A DNA stretch of 40,823 nt from Saprospiraceae bacterium (lineage in GTDB: Bacteria > Bacteroidota > Bacteroidia > Chitinophagales > Saprospiraceae), in contig JAEUUT010000147.1 of the NCBI GenBank assembly GCA_016787415.1, positions 1 to 40,823 of the forward strand, written 5' to 3'. Each line of letters begins with the position of its first letter. Positions within the stretch are counted from its first letter, which is position 1. The notes beneath the pieces were generated by a model, which had not been told where the DNA came from, searched no databases, and saw only the letters and a program-made list of their open reading frames with translations. A program made the position numbers and the translations under genes. Below, piece by piece: positions 32,580-40,155 of this stretch.

Positions 32580-33146
32580 CTACCTTTCCACCAAAATATC
32601 ATATTTCCCCAGCAGCCCCGCCAGCCCGTCCACTGAAAACCGCGCTTTTTTGATGCGGTTCTGATCAGGATCGAGGGCATAGTGATACGCCGTTCGAAAA
32701 TCCGCTTTTTCCAGGTTGGTATTTTCAAACAGGGCGCCTTCCAGGTCGCAGGCGGCGAAGGTCGACTGGCTCAAATCGCAGTGGGCAAAATCTGTTTCCT
32801 GCAACTGACACTGCTGGAATACCGTGCCTTTCAGTTTTTTGCCATAAAAAGAAGCATGGCGCAGCGCGCAGTCTTCGAGGCGGATGGAAAAGCCCAGGTC
32901 GTTGCAATCTTCGAAGCGCAGCCCCAGCATTTTGCAGGCTTTAAACTGCACCTCGCGAAAAGCCGTCTGGGCCACGGTAGCCATGCTCAGGTTGCAACGC
33001 AGAAAGGTGCAGTCCGCGAACTTATAACCCGACAGGTCGGTGTTGGACAAGTCGGCATCCTGGAATGTGCATTGTTCGTATTCGCCGGGTACGAGCGGCA
33101 AATCGGTAGGAAGGAATGTTTTTGTTTCGAAATAGGCGTTGGACAT
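32580..33146 (-). CDS. Pentapeptide-repeat protein (Qnr/McbG-like)
   Basis: 188 residues forming a right-handed beta-helix of A(D/N)LxX pentapeptides: CTFQDADLSNTDLSGYKF, CTFLRCNLSMATV, ALRHASFYGKKLKGTVF, QLQETDFAHCDLSQSTF, LEGALFENTNLEKADF. The final LLGKYDILVE segment is a C-terminal cap helix. Length and pattern resemble the Qnr/McbG group, which bind DNA gyrase, but gyrase protection is not shown by sequence alone. It lies alone between palindromes H and E2. Confidence 0.85.
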   Translation of the reverse strand: MSNAYFETKTFLPTDLPLVPGEYEQCTFQDADLSNTDLSGYKFADCTFLRCNLSMATVAQTAFREVQFKACKMLGLRFEDCNDLGFSIRLEDCALRHASFYGKKLKGTVFQQCQLQETDFAHCDLSQSTFAACDLEGALFENTNLEKADFRTAYHYALDPDQNRIKKARFSVDGLAGLLGKYDILVER

Positions 33147-33195
33147 GGGTGGAGGATTTGGTTGTTCGGCTTCGCCTCACGAGTGTGGGTTGGAC

Positions 33196-33533
33196 GTTCG
33201 GCTTCGCCTCACGTAGCAGGATGGGAACGCGGATAAAGCGGATGAAGCGGATTTAAACGGATTTTTGGTGGCCTTGCGGCCACTTCTTTTTGATTTTTAT
33301 GGATTTGCCTGCCTTCGGCAGGACGTATATAGAATCAATCATCTGTAGAGCAAGCAAGAATCAACATCGATCACTTATATCATTTATGTGTATGCCATGC
33401 GTATCCACCCGCCGGAGGCGGTCAAGTCTGTAAAAATCAAAAAAAGTGGCCGCAAGGCCACCAAAAATCCGTTTAAATCCGCTTTATCCGCTTCATCCGC
33501 GTTCCCATCCTGCTACGTGAGGTGAAGCCGAAC
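33196..33533. repeat. Long palindrome E2 (about 103-bp arms)
   Basis: Arms 33196-33299 and 33431-33533 are near-perfect complements with GTTCGGCTTCGCCTCACG, GCGGATAAAGCGGATGAAGC and a GTGGCC/GGCCAC hairpin in each arm. Outer GTTCGGCTTCGCC words extend left to 33164. The 131-base spacer has two small hairpins, CCTGCC-TTC-GGCAGG (33308-33322) and CCGCC-GGA-GGCGG (about 33409-33421). It is the relative of E1 (9868-10135). No gene is seen in the 33147-33567 gap. Confidence 0.9.
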
Positions 33534-33567
33534 GCCCAATCACCATCGCGAAGCGAAGCCGACCATC

Positions 33568-34539
33568 TCACCCTACCACCACCACCACATTCCCCTTTTT
33601 ATGTCCGCCATCCACATACCGGTGCGCATCAGCAATCTGATCCAGGGAAAAGGAGCGGTCGATAGCGGCCGAAAGTTGACCCTTTTCTGCTAATTGGGCA
33701 AGCGCTTTGATGTTTTCGGGCAATTCGCTGGCAACGCCGAACACCACTTTCTGGCTGGCCCTGCGCCCTGCCCAGGCGCCTTGCAACATTTCGCGCATCA
33801 TGGCCGCGCCGAGCAGCAGCGTGCCGCCTTTTTTCAGGGCTGCCGAACAGGCCGACACCGACGCTTTGTTCACGGTTTCGTACACCACATCGTATTGCCC
33901 GAAGTTTTTGGAAAAGTCCGTGCGGGTGTAGTCGATGACGTGGGTAGCGCCCAGCGCCCGCACCATGTCCACATTGGCGGTGCTGCACACGCCGGTCACC
34001 TCAGCACCCAGGGCGCGGGCAATTTGAACCGCTGCGGAGCCCACAGCGCCCGAAGCGCCATAAATCAGCACTTTTTGTCCGGGCTGGATGTTGGCTTTTT
34101 GAAGATAATGCCAGGCGGTGTTGCCACCAAATGGCAAAGCCGCCGCCTCGGCATGCGTCAGGTTGGAAGGTTTGAGGGTGATGGGTGCGTTGTCGGGCAG
34201 ACAAATGTATTCGGCATAAGCGCCAAAATGCAGGTTGGTAGCGCCGAACACCTCGTCGCCGGGTCGGAATGCCTGCACGTCGGCGCCAACGGCTTCAACG
34301 GTGCCCGACAGCACGCCGCCAAGGATGGGTTTGGAAGGTTTGAACAGGCCAAAAATAAAACGCACGGCAAACGGATCGGCCCTGCGCAGGCGGCAGTCGC
34401 CGGAATTGACGGCCGTCGCATGTATTTTAATCAGCACTTCGTTGTGTTTGGGAACGGGCTTGGCCCATTGTTTCACCTGGAGGACTTCGGGAGCGCCGTA
34501 TTGTGTGTAAACGGCCGCTTTCATAGAGGAGGAGGTCAT
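33568..34539 (-). CDS. Zinc-type MDR oxidoreductase, quinone reductase-like
   Basis: 323 residues of the medium-chain dehydrogenase/reductase family: an N-terminal GroES-like domain (MKAAVYTQYGAPEVLQV, ILGGVLSGTVEAVG, GDEVFG) and a Rossmann NAD(P)H domain with LIYGASGAVGSAAVQIARALGAEV. No catalytic zinc Cys/His set is seen, which fits the NADPH:quinone reductase/zeta-crystallin branch. Start ATG 34539; ATG 34524 (MKAAVYTQYG) is the alternative. It has an Fnr-type promoter lying between it and the Crp/Fnr gene, so that regulator may control it directly. Confidence 0.88.
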   Translation of the reverse strand: MTSSSMKAAVYTQYGAPEVLQVKQWAKPVPKHNEVLIKIHATAVNSGDCRLRRADPFAVRFIFGLFKPSKPILGGVLSGTVEAVGADVQAFRPGDEVFGATNLHFGAYAEYICLPDNAPITLKPSNLTHAEAAALPFGGNTAWHYLQKANIQPGQKVLIYGASGAVGSAAVQIARALGAEVTGVCSTANVDMVRALGATHVIDYTRTDFSKNFGQYDVVYETVNKASVSACSAALKKGGTLLLGAAMMREMLQGAWAGRRASQKVVFGVASELPENIKALAQLAEKGQLSAAIDRSFSLDQIADAHRYVDGGHKKGNVVVVVG

Positions 34540-34562
34540 AAGTTGTTGTTTTTTAATCGGGG

Positions 34563-34607
34563 CAAAGGTCAGCCCCGTTCCTCCCTCGATTCATTGACTT
34601 TCGTCAA
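34563..34607 (-). promoter_or_regulatory. Fnr-type activator site plus -7 box for the quinone-reductase gene
   Basis: On the minus strand, TTGAC-GAAA-GTCAA (34594-34607), then exactly 23 bp, then GACCTTTG (34563-34570). The geometry equals that of the sulfur-locus promoters; only the outer base of each half-site differs (TTGAC against GTGAC). Confidence 0.65.
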
Positions 34608-34622
34608 GAAATGCAGCGCGCG

Positions 34623-35249
34623 CTATTTTTTTATGATGCGTTTGCGAATCCGGCTCAGCGATTCGGCCGTGACGCCGAGGTAACTGGCCAACTGGTATTG
34701 TGGCACGCGGTCGATCAGATCAGGGCGCGTATTGAGCAGGTACAGGTAGCGCTCTTCGGGGCTACGCAGGACAAAAGAGGTGAGTTGTTCCTGGGTTTTT
34801 CCCAGTTCTTCTTCCATGGCGAGGTAACTGACCGCCTCCAGTCGGGGAAGTTTTTCAAAAAATGCCGCCTGGTCTTCCGGCGTGCTGGTCGTCACCGTCG
34901 TGTCTTCCACACAAGCGAGGTAATACCTCGAAGGAGCGCGTTTGAAGGTGCCTTCGTAGGGCGTCACGGGCTGGCCTTCGGTGTAGAAATTGGTGGTTTT
35001 TTCCTCACCGTCTACCAGAAAATACTGGCGGATACAACCTTTCAGCACGAAGTAGCACAGTTTGGCTATTTGCCCTTCCTTGAGCAAAATTGTGCCTTTT
35101 TTGAAGGTTTTAAACTTCATGGTGCGCACAATTTCCTCCATTTCCCCCTGGCTCAACTGCGTGAACTGAGAGATGTATCGGATGATTTCCTGCTCGGGCG
35201 ATGCTTCGCTGCCTGATTTGCGGGATGATGTGGAAAGTGGTGTGGCCAT
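34623..35249 (-). CDS. Crp/Fnr-family transcriptional regulator
   Basis: 208 residues. A cyclic-nucleotide-binding-type beta-barrel (about 25-125; GTILLKEGQIAKLCYFVLKG, FYTEGQPVTPYEG) joins a helix-turn-helix (RVPQYQLASYLGVTAESLSRIRKR, about 181-204). The recognition helix carries E196, S199 and R200 in the ExxSR pattern of Fnr, which reads TTGA-type half-sites. No Fe-S Cys cluster is seen. The stop is 16 bp from a TTGAC-N4-GTCAA site that serves the next gene. It may be the activator of that promoter; whether it also reads the GTGAC sites is open. Confidence 0.9.
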   Translation of the reverse strand: MATPLSTSSRKSGSEASPEQEIIRYISQFTQLSQGEMEEIVRTMKFKTFKKGTILLKEGQIAKLCYFVLKGCIRQYFLVDGEEKTTNFYTEGQPVTPYEGTFKRAPSRYYLACVEDTTVTTSTPEDQAAFFEKLPRLEAVSYLAMEEELGKTQEQLTSFVLRSPEERYLYLLNTRPDLIDRVPQYQLASYLGVTAESLSRIRKRIIKK

Positions 35250-35254
35250 GTATG

Positions 35255-35262
35255 CAAAAGTA
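35255..35262 (-). promoter_or_regulatory. -7 box TACTTTTG for the Crp/Fnr gene
   Basis: A perfect TAnnTTTG element only five bases from the ATG at 35249, so the transcript should be leaderless or nearly so. Confidence 0.6.
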
Positions 35263-35606
35263 GGTTTTTTTCTGGAAAAAGTTGCCGGAAGATATGCAGC
35301 CTCTCCGAGGTTTGAACAGACGTACAGGTGAAATTTTTATCCTGTTTAAAAATGTTAAACTTTCCCGTTTCTTCCCAAAAACTCCTAACCTTGCAAAAAA
35401 AATTACAAAAATTGTTCATCAAATACTGTCTGTGTTTTTTGCGCAAAAAATTGATTTTCAAACCTTTAAAAAGCATTTGAAATAAAAATACAAGAAAAAC
35501 CTCCAGCGTAAGAATCAAAAAATGAAAGAATTGGCCCCTTTTTTGGTAGGGCCGGTTTGTCATTACCCATCATCCCACCATTCTTAGATTAATCCCACAC
35601 CCGAAA
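35263..35606. other. AT-rich gap upstream of rpoN
   Basis: No gene is seen. A near-consensus TAACCTTG lies at 35386-35393 on the plus strand and could serve rpoN. A GGCCC...GGGCC stem (about 35535-35554) could form in the rpoN leader. No long palindrome of the kind found in other gaps is present. Confidence 0.4.
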
Positions 35607-37265
35607 ATGGCATCGTTTGGTCCGAAACAGACTCTAACTCAAAAACTTCAACAAAAACTTTCCCCCCAGCAGATTCAGTTGATGAAACTGCTGCAAATCC
35701 CTACGGCCACCCTCGAACAACGTATACAGGAAGAACTGGAAATCAACCCTGCCCTGGAAGAAGGCGACGAAACGGCCGACCTGCTCGAAGGCATGTCTGA
35801 AATGGACTTGTCGGACGCCGACCTCAGTTACTACGAACGCGAACAAAAAGCCGAATCGGGCGACGACGATCGCGACGACAACATAGGTTCGGACGAGGGC
35901 GGTGGGCTGGATGCCATCGATGAAATAGAACGCGACAGCGCCGATGATTACGATGACGATACGATCAGCCTGCGCGACGATGATGTGGAACTCGACGACT
36001 ATATCGTCAATTTTATTGAAGACGACCCGGCTACCTACAAAACCCGCGATGAAAGCCGCGGCGGCGACGAGGAAGAAAAAAGTGCGCCCATCGTTTTCGA
36101 AAGCACCTTCCACGAATACCTCGAACAGCAACTCGGCATGCTGAGTCTGCACGACGAACGCGAGCACGCCATTGCCCTGCAAATTATCGGCTCTATCGAT
36201 GACGATGGCTACCTGCGCCGCGAACCGGGCGCTATGGTCGACGACCTGCTGTTCAGCCAGAATATCAGCACCAACGAGAAGGAAATCAACGAAATGCTGC
36301 TGAAAATTCAGCAGTTCGACCCGCCGGGTATCGGCGCGCGCGACCTGCGCGAGTGCCTGCTGCTTCAACTTCATTCCCGCCTGCGCCAGGAGGAAGATTC
36401 GCTCACCTACGACGATCGGCAGGCGGTGCAATTCGCCATCCGCATCATCGATCAGTACTTCGACGAGTTTACAAAAAAACACTACCAAAAACTCTGTCGC
36501 CAACTCAGTATCGACGAAGATGAGTTGAAAATGGCCGTTGATGAAATCCTAAAACTCAACCCCAAACCGGCCAGCGGCTTCGCTTCTCGGGGCGACCGCA
36601 ACCAGAACTACGTGTTGCCCGATTTCCTCGTCAACAACCGCGACGGCGAACTGGAACTCACGCTCAACGCCCGCAATGCCCCCGATTTGCGTATCAACGA
36701 TCAATACCGCGACATGCTCAAGGCATTTCACGACGGCCGCAACGGGCGCCGCGCCACCAAAAAAGAAAAGGAGGCGGTGCTGTTTATCAAACAGAAAATC
36801 GACAGCGCCCGCTGGTTTATCGATGCCATCAAACAACGCCAGCAGACCATGATGCTCACCATGGGCGCCATCATGCGCCACCAGGAGGAGTATTTCCTGA
36901 CAGGCGACCAGAAAAAAATCCGCCCGATGATCCTCAAGGACATCGCCGACGTGACCGGACTCGATATTTCCACCGTTTCGCGGGTGGCCAATTCCAAATA
37001 CGTACAAACCGAATTCGGTACTAAACGCCTGAAAGATTTCTTCTCCGAAAGCCTCAGCACACAGGACGGCGAAGAGGTGTCTACCCTCGAAGTGAAAAAA
37101 ATCCTGTCTGATATGATCGCCGAGGAAAACAAGCGCCGCCCGTTGTCCGACGAAAAACTCAAGTCAGTACTTCTGAAAAACGGCTACAACATCGCTCGCC
37201 GCACCGTAGCCAAATACCGCGAACAGTTGAATATCCCGGTAGCGCGACTGCGTAAAGCGCTGTGA
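35607..37265 (+). CDS. rpoN: RNA polymerase sigma-54 factor
   Basis: 552 residues. It has the N-terminal glutamine-rich activator-interacting region (LTQKLQQKLSPQQIQLMKLLQIP), an acidic linker (about 45-180), the core-binding region, a DNA-binding helix-turn-helix (DIADVTGLDISTVSRVANSK) and the C-terminal RpoN box ARRTVAKYREQ that reads the -24 promoter element. It directs RNA polymerase to sigma-54 promoters with AAA activators, none of which is seen here. It starts at ATG 35607 right before the conserved N-terminal region and is followed by palindrome F. Confidence 0.97.
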   Translation: MASFGPKQTLTQKLQQKLSPQQIQLMKLLQIPTATLEQRIQEELEINPALEEGDETADLLEGMSEMDLSDADLSYYEREQKAESGDDDRDDNIGSDEGGGLDAIDEIERDSADDYDDDTISLRDDDVELDDYIVNFIEDDPATYKTRDESRGGDEEEKSAPIVFESTFHEYLEQQLGMLSLHDEREHAIALQIIGSIDDDGYLRREPGAMVDDLLFSQNISTNEKEINEMLLKIQQFDPPGIGARDLRECLLLQLHSRLRQEEDSLTYDDRQAVQFAIRIIDQYFDEFTKKHYQKLCRQLSIDEDELKMAVDEILKLNPKPASGFASRGDRNQNYVLPDFLVNNRDGELELTLNARNAPDLRINDQYRDMLKAFHDGRNGRRATKKEKEAVLFIKQKIDSARWFIDAIKQRQQTMMLTMGAIMRHQEEYFLTGDQKKIRPMILKDIADVTGLDISTVSRVANSKYVQTEFGTKRLKDFFSESLSTQDGEEVSTLEVKKILSDMIAEENKRRPLSDEKLKSVLLKNGYNIARRTVAKYREQLNIPVARLRKAL

Positions 37266-37270
37266 ATTTG

Positions 37271-37500
37271 GTTATCGGTTATCAGGGGGGGAGAATCAGG
37301 ATTTTGAGGATTAAAAAGGATTAGAAGAATTCCCGATGTGATTTTGACATTATTCCAGTTAATTCTGATTAATTGACTATATAAAACAGGTTTTATGCCT
37401 TTTTTATATCATTTTTTGAATTTACACATCTCATTGGGAATCCTTCTAATCCTTTTTAATCCTCAAAATCCTGATTCCCCCACCCCTGATAACCAATAAC
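37271..37500. repeat. Long palindrome F
   Basis: Arms 37271-37334 and 37436-37500 pair almost fully. They hold GGTTATC heptamers at the outer ends (ATAACTG units continue past 37500) and AGGATTTTG/AGGATTAAAA/AGGATTAG units inside. The 101-base spacer is AT-rich without an open frame of note. It fills the gap between rpoN and the C1 peptidase gene. Confidence 0.9.
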
Positions 37501-37521
37501 TGATAACTGATAACGAACTAG

Positions 37522-37529
37522 TATCTTTG
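37522..37529 (+). promoter_or_regulatory. -7 box TATCTTTG for the C1 peptidase gene
   Basis: A perfect TAnnTTTG element just after palindrome F and 31 bp before the ATG at 37561. Confidence 0.6.
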
Positions 37530-37560
37530 CCCCCTCCAACGCAAATTCACACACATTGCT

Positions 37561-38862
37561 ATGAAAAAACACCTCTTTTTCATCCTCTTTTCCCTGTTTT
37601 TGACCGCTTTGTCGGCACAAAAGCAGGAGGCCTACAGTTTTGGCGCCCCTTACAAACTGGGTGCTACTTCCGTTAAAAGCCAGGACATGACCGGCACCTG
37701 CTGGTGCTTTTCCTCTGCTTCTTTCCTTGAAAGCGAGGCGCTGCGCCTGGGCAAAGGCGAACACGATTTATCGGAAATGTACATTGTGCGGCACGTGTAC
37801 CGCCAGAAATGCGAAAACTATGTGCGCCGCCAGGGCCATGCGCAATTCGGGGAAGGCGGCCTCGCCCACGACCTGCTGAATGCCGTACGCGAATTTGGTA
37901 TTGTACCGGAAAGCGTGTACCCCGGCCGCAAAGACGTAAAAAAGCCATTTAACCACCAGCAACTGGAAAAAAACCTGAAAAGCCTGTGCGACGGATTGGT
38001 GAAACAAGGCGCAGCAGGCACCCTCCAGTCCGGTTGGCTCAGCCAGGTAGACGCCGTGCTGGATGAAGAATTCGGTGTGGTGCCCACGCAGTTTACCTAC
38101 AACAATACGGTATTCACGCCGGTATCATTCCGTGAATTTCTGGGAATAGAACCCGATGACTACCTGACCCTTACTTCCTTTACGCACCACCCGTTCTACC
38201 AACCGTTTATCCTGGAAATTCCTGACAACTGGGCCAATGGTATGTTTTACAATGTGCCACTGGGCGAACTCATTCGTACCCTCAACACCTCCCTTCAGCA
38301 GGGCTACAGCGTGGAATGGGATGCTGATGTGAGCAATGAAGATTTTTCGGCGCAAAATGGCGTGGCTATTATCCCCGAACGCGACTGGAAAGACAAAGAC
38401 GCGATAGCACAGAGCAATACTTTCAAATTCTGGGAACCGGAAAAAAACATCACGGCCGAATATCGCCAGCAATTATTTGACCGTCAAGTCACCACCGACG
38501 ATCACCTCATGCACATCGTTGGCCTGTTGAACGAAGGACACGGCGGCAGTTTCTTCGTGGTGAAAAACTCCTGGGGTGAAATTTCCGACCTCAAAGGATT
38601 TGTCTACGTTTCTGATGCCTACATGCGCCAAAACACGATTTCCTTTACGGTGTATAAAAATGCCGTTCCAAAGGATATTCGCAAGCGTCTCGGCCTCGAG
38701 GAAGGAGCGGGCAATCCATTCAAAAATTCGGAAGCCCCCCGAGAAAAAACCAGCAAAACATCTGCACCAAGCAAGCCAGGCACCGTCAAGCCAAAACTGG
38801 ATATAAACGAAGTCCATAAAATGCGGGACAACGCCAAGCAACAGGAAAGTTCGGAGCATTGA
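37561..38862 (+). CDS. Secreted C1B peptidase, bleomycin hydrolase/aminopeptidase C-like
   Basis: 433 residues with a signal peptide (MKKHLFFILFSLFLTALSAQ). The papain-type catalytic set is present: Q41 and C47 in QDMTGTCWCF, the His of HLMHIVG (near 318) and the Asn of VVKNSWGE (near 335). The large insertions and length fit the bleomycin hydrolase/PepC group (C1B), cysteine aminopeptidases that form hexamers; here it is exported, unlike the cytoplasmic enzymes of Firmicutes. The C-terminal 60 residues are Lys/Pro/Ser-rich and likely unstructured. A consensus -7 box precedes it. Confidence 0.88.
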   Translation: MKKHLFFILFSLFLTALSAQKQEAYSFGAPYKLGATSVKSQDMTGTCWCFSSASFLESEALRLGKGEHDLSEMYIVRHVYRQKCENYVRRQGHAQFGEGGLAHDLLNAVREFGIVPESVYPGRKDVKKPFNHQQLEKNLKSLCDGLVKQGAAGTLQSGWLSQVDAVLDEEFGVVPTQFTYNNTVFTPVSFREFLGIEPDDYLTLTSFTHHPFYQPFILEIPDNWANGMFYNVPLGELIRTLNTSLQQGYSVEWDADVSNEDFSAQNGVAIIPERDWKDKDAIAQSNTFKFWEPEKNITAEYRQQLFDRQVTTDDHLMHIVGLLNEGHGGSFFVVKNSWGEISDLKGFVYVSDAYMRQNTISFTVYKNAVPKDIRKRLGLEEGAGNPFKNSEAPREKTSKTSAPSKPGTVKPKLDINEVHKMRDNAKQQESSEH

Positions 38863-38865
38863 TTA

Positions 38866-38999
38866 AGAAGCAAGAGGCAAGAGGCAAGGGGCAAAGGGCA
38901 AGAGGCAAAAAGCAGGAGACAAAAAGCAAAAAAAGTGCAACTTTGCCCCTTCATTCATTTCTTGCCCCTTGCCCCTTGCTCTTTGCCTTTTGTTTTTAA
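38866..38999. repeat. Imperfect palindrome G with GCAAGAG heptamers
   Basis: The left part carries tandem 7-bp units GCAAGAG, GCAAGGG, GCAAAGG, GCAAAAA. The right part carries the complementary CTTGCCC, CTTGCTC and TTTGCCT units. It begins directly after the peptidase stop and ends at the gcvT -7 box. The arms are less exact than those of palindromes B, C, E and F. Confidence 0.75.
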
Positions 39000-39007
39000 G
39001 ATATTTG
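39000..39007 (+). promoter_or_regulatory. -7-like box GATATTTG for gcvT
   Basis: Seven of eight positions of the box (first T is G) lie two bases before the ATG at 39010. If used, it gives a leaderless transcript. Confidence 0.35.
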
Positions 39008-39009
39008 CA

Positions 39010-40134
39010 ATGAAAAACACTCCCCTAACGGAAAAACACCTCGCTTTGGGCGCTAAAATGGCCGAATTTGCAGGTTATAACATGCCCATTTCCTACACCA
39101 CCATTTCAGATGAACACCATGCGGTGCGTCAGGGTATCGGCGTATTCGACGTAAGCCACATGGGCGAATTCATCGTACGAGGAAAAGATGCGCTCGCGTT
39201 TTTGCAAAGCGCCACTTCCAACGATGTCAGCAAACTCCAGCCGGGCGAAGTGCAGTACTCCTGCATGCCCAATAAAAAAGGCGGCATTGTGGACGACCTG
39301 CTGGTGTATCGACTGGATGATGCGCCGGAAATGACCGTTGCCGGCGAACAGTCGTTTATGCTGGTCGTCAATGCTTCCAATGAAATCAAGGACTGGCGCT
39401 GGCTCAAACGCCTGGCGCGCGGGTTTGAAGTGAAAATGCAGAATATTTCTGCCAAAACAGGCCTGATTGCGGTACAAGGCCCCAAAGCCGCCGAAGCATT
39501 GCAAAAACTGACCGATATTGATCTGAAAAGTATCAAGTACTACAACTTTCAGCGCGGCCGTTTTGCATCCTGCAACAATGTGATCGTATCGGCTACCGGA
39601 TATACAGGTAGCGGCGGGTTCGAGATTTATGCCAAAAATAAGGACATCGCCAAAATCTGGGATCGCGTGTTCAAAGCAGGCGCCAAATTCGGCATCAAAC
39701 CTGCCGGCCTCGGCGCTCGCGATACCCTGCGCCTGGAAATGGGCTACTGCCTGTATGGCAACGATATCGACGACAAAACAAGTCCGCTCGAAGCCGGTCT
39801 GGGCTGGATCACCAAATTGAACAAACCCGCGGATTTTCCATCCAAAGCGCGTTTCCAGAAGCAAAAAGCGGAAGGTGTCAAACGCAAATTAGTCGGATTT
39901 ACACTGGCTGAACGCCGCGTACCCCGCCACGGGTATGTGATCGAAAGCAAACGCGGCGCTACAATCGGCGTGGTTACTTCCGGCACCCATTCACCTACGC
40001 TCGACCAACCTGTTGGAATGGGCTATGTAAAAGCCAAATATGCCGAACCGGGTACCAAAATCATGATCGTGGCTGGTAGCAAAAAACTGGAAGCCGTGGT
40101 GTCCAAGATACCATTTGTAACGCCCGGCGTTTAA
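39010..40134 (+). CDS. gcvT: Glycine cleavage system T protein (aminomethyltransferase)
   Basis: About 374 residues. Conserved blocks are FAGYNMPISY, GVFDVSHMGEF, the catalytic-Asp segment GGIVDDLLVYR, GYTGSGGFEIY and LGARDTLRLEMGYCLYGND, followed by the C-terminal domain. It transfers the methylene group from aminomethyl-lipoyl GcvH to tetrahydrofolate, releasing ammonia. ATG 39010 (MKNTPLTEKHLALGAKM) is chosen over 38935 because the upstream part is palindrome G in translation. The gcvH and gcvP genes are not next to it; a MoxR gene follows 21 bp downstream. Confidence 0.97.
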   Translation: MKNTPLTEKHLALGAKMAEFAGYNMPISYTTISDEHHAVRQGIGVFDVSHMGEFIVRGKDALAFLQSATSNDVSKLQPGEVQYSCMPNKKGGIVDDLLVYRLDDAPEMTVAGEQSFMLVVNASNEIKDWRWLKRLARGFEVKMQNISAKTGLIAVQGPKAAEALQKLTDIDLKSIKYYNFQRGRFASCNNVIVSATGYTGSGGFEIYAKNKDIAKIWDRVFKAGAKFGIKPAGLGARDTLRLEMGYCLYGNDIDDKTSPLEAGLGWITKLNKPADFPSKARFQKQKAEGVKRKLVGFTLAERRVPRHGYVIESKRGATIGVVTSGTHSPTLDQPVGMGYVKAKYAEPGTKIMIVAGSKKLEAVVSKIPFVTPGV

Positions 40135-40155
40135 CCCAAAACCCTGATACGGAAC

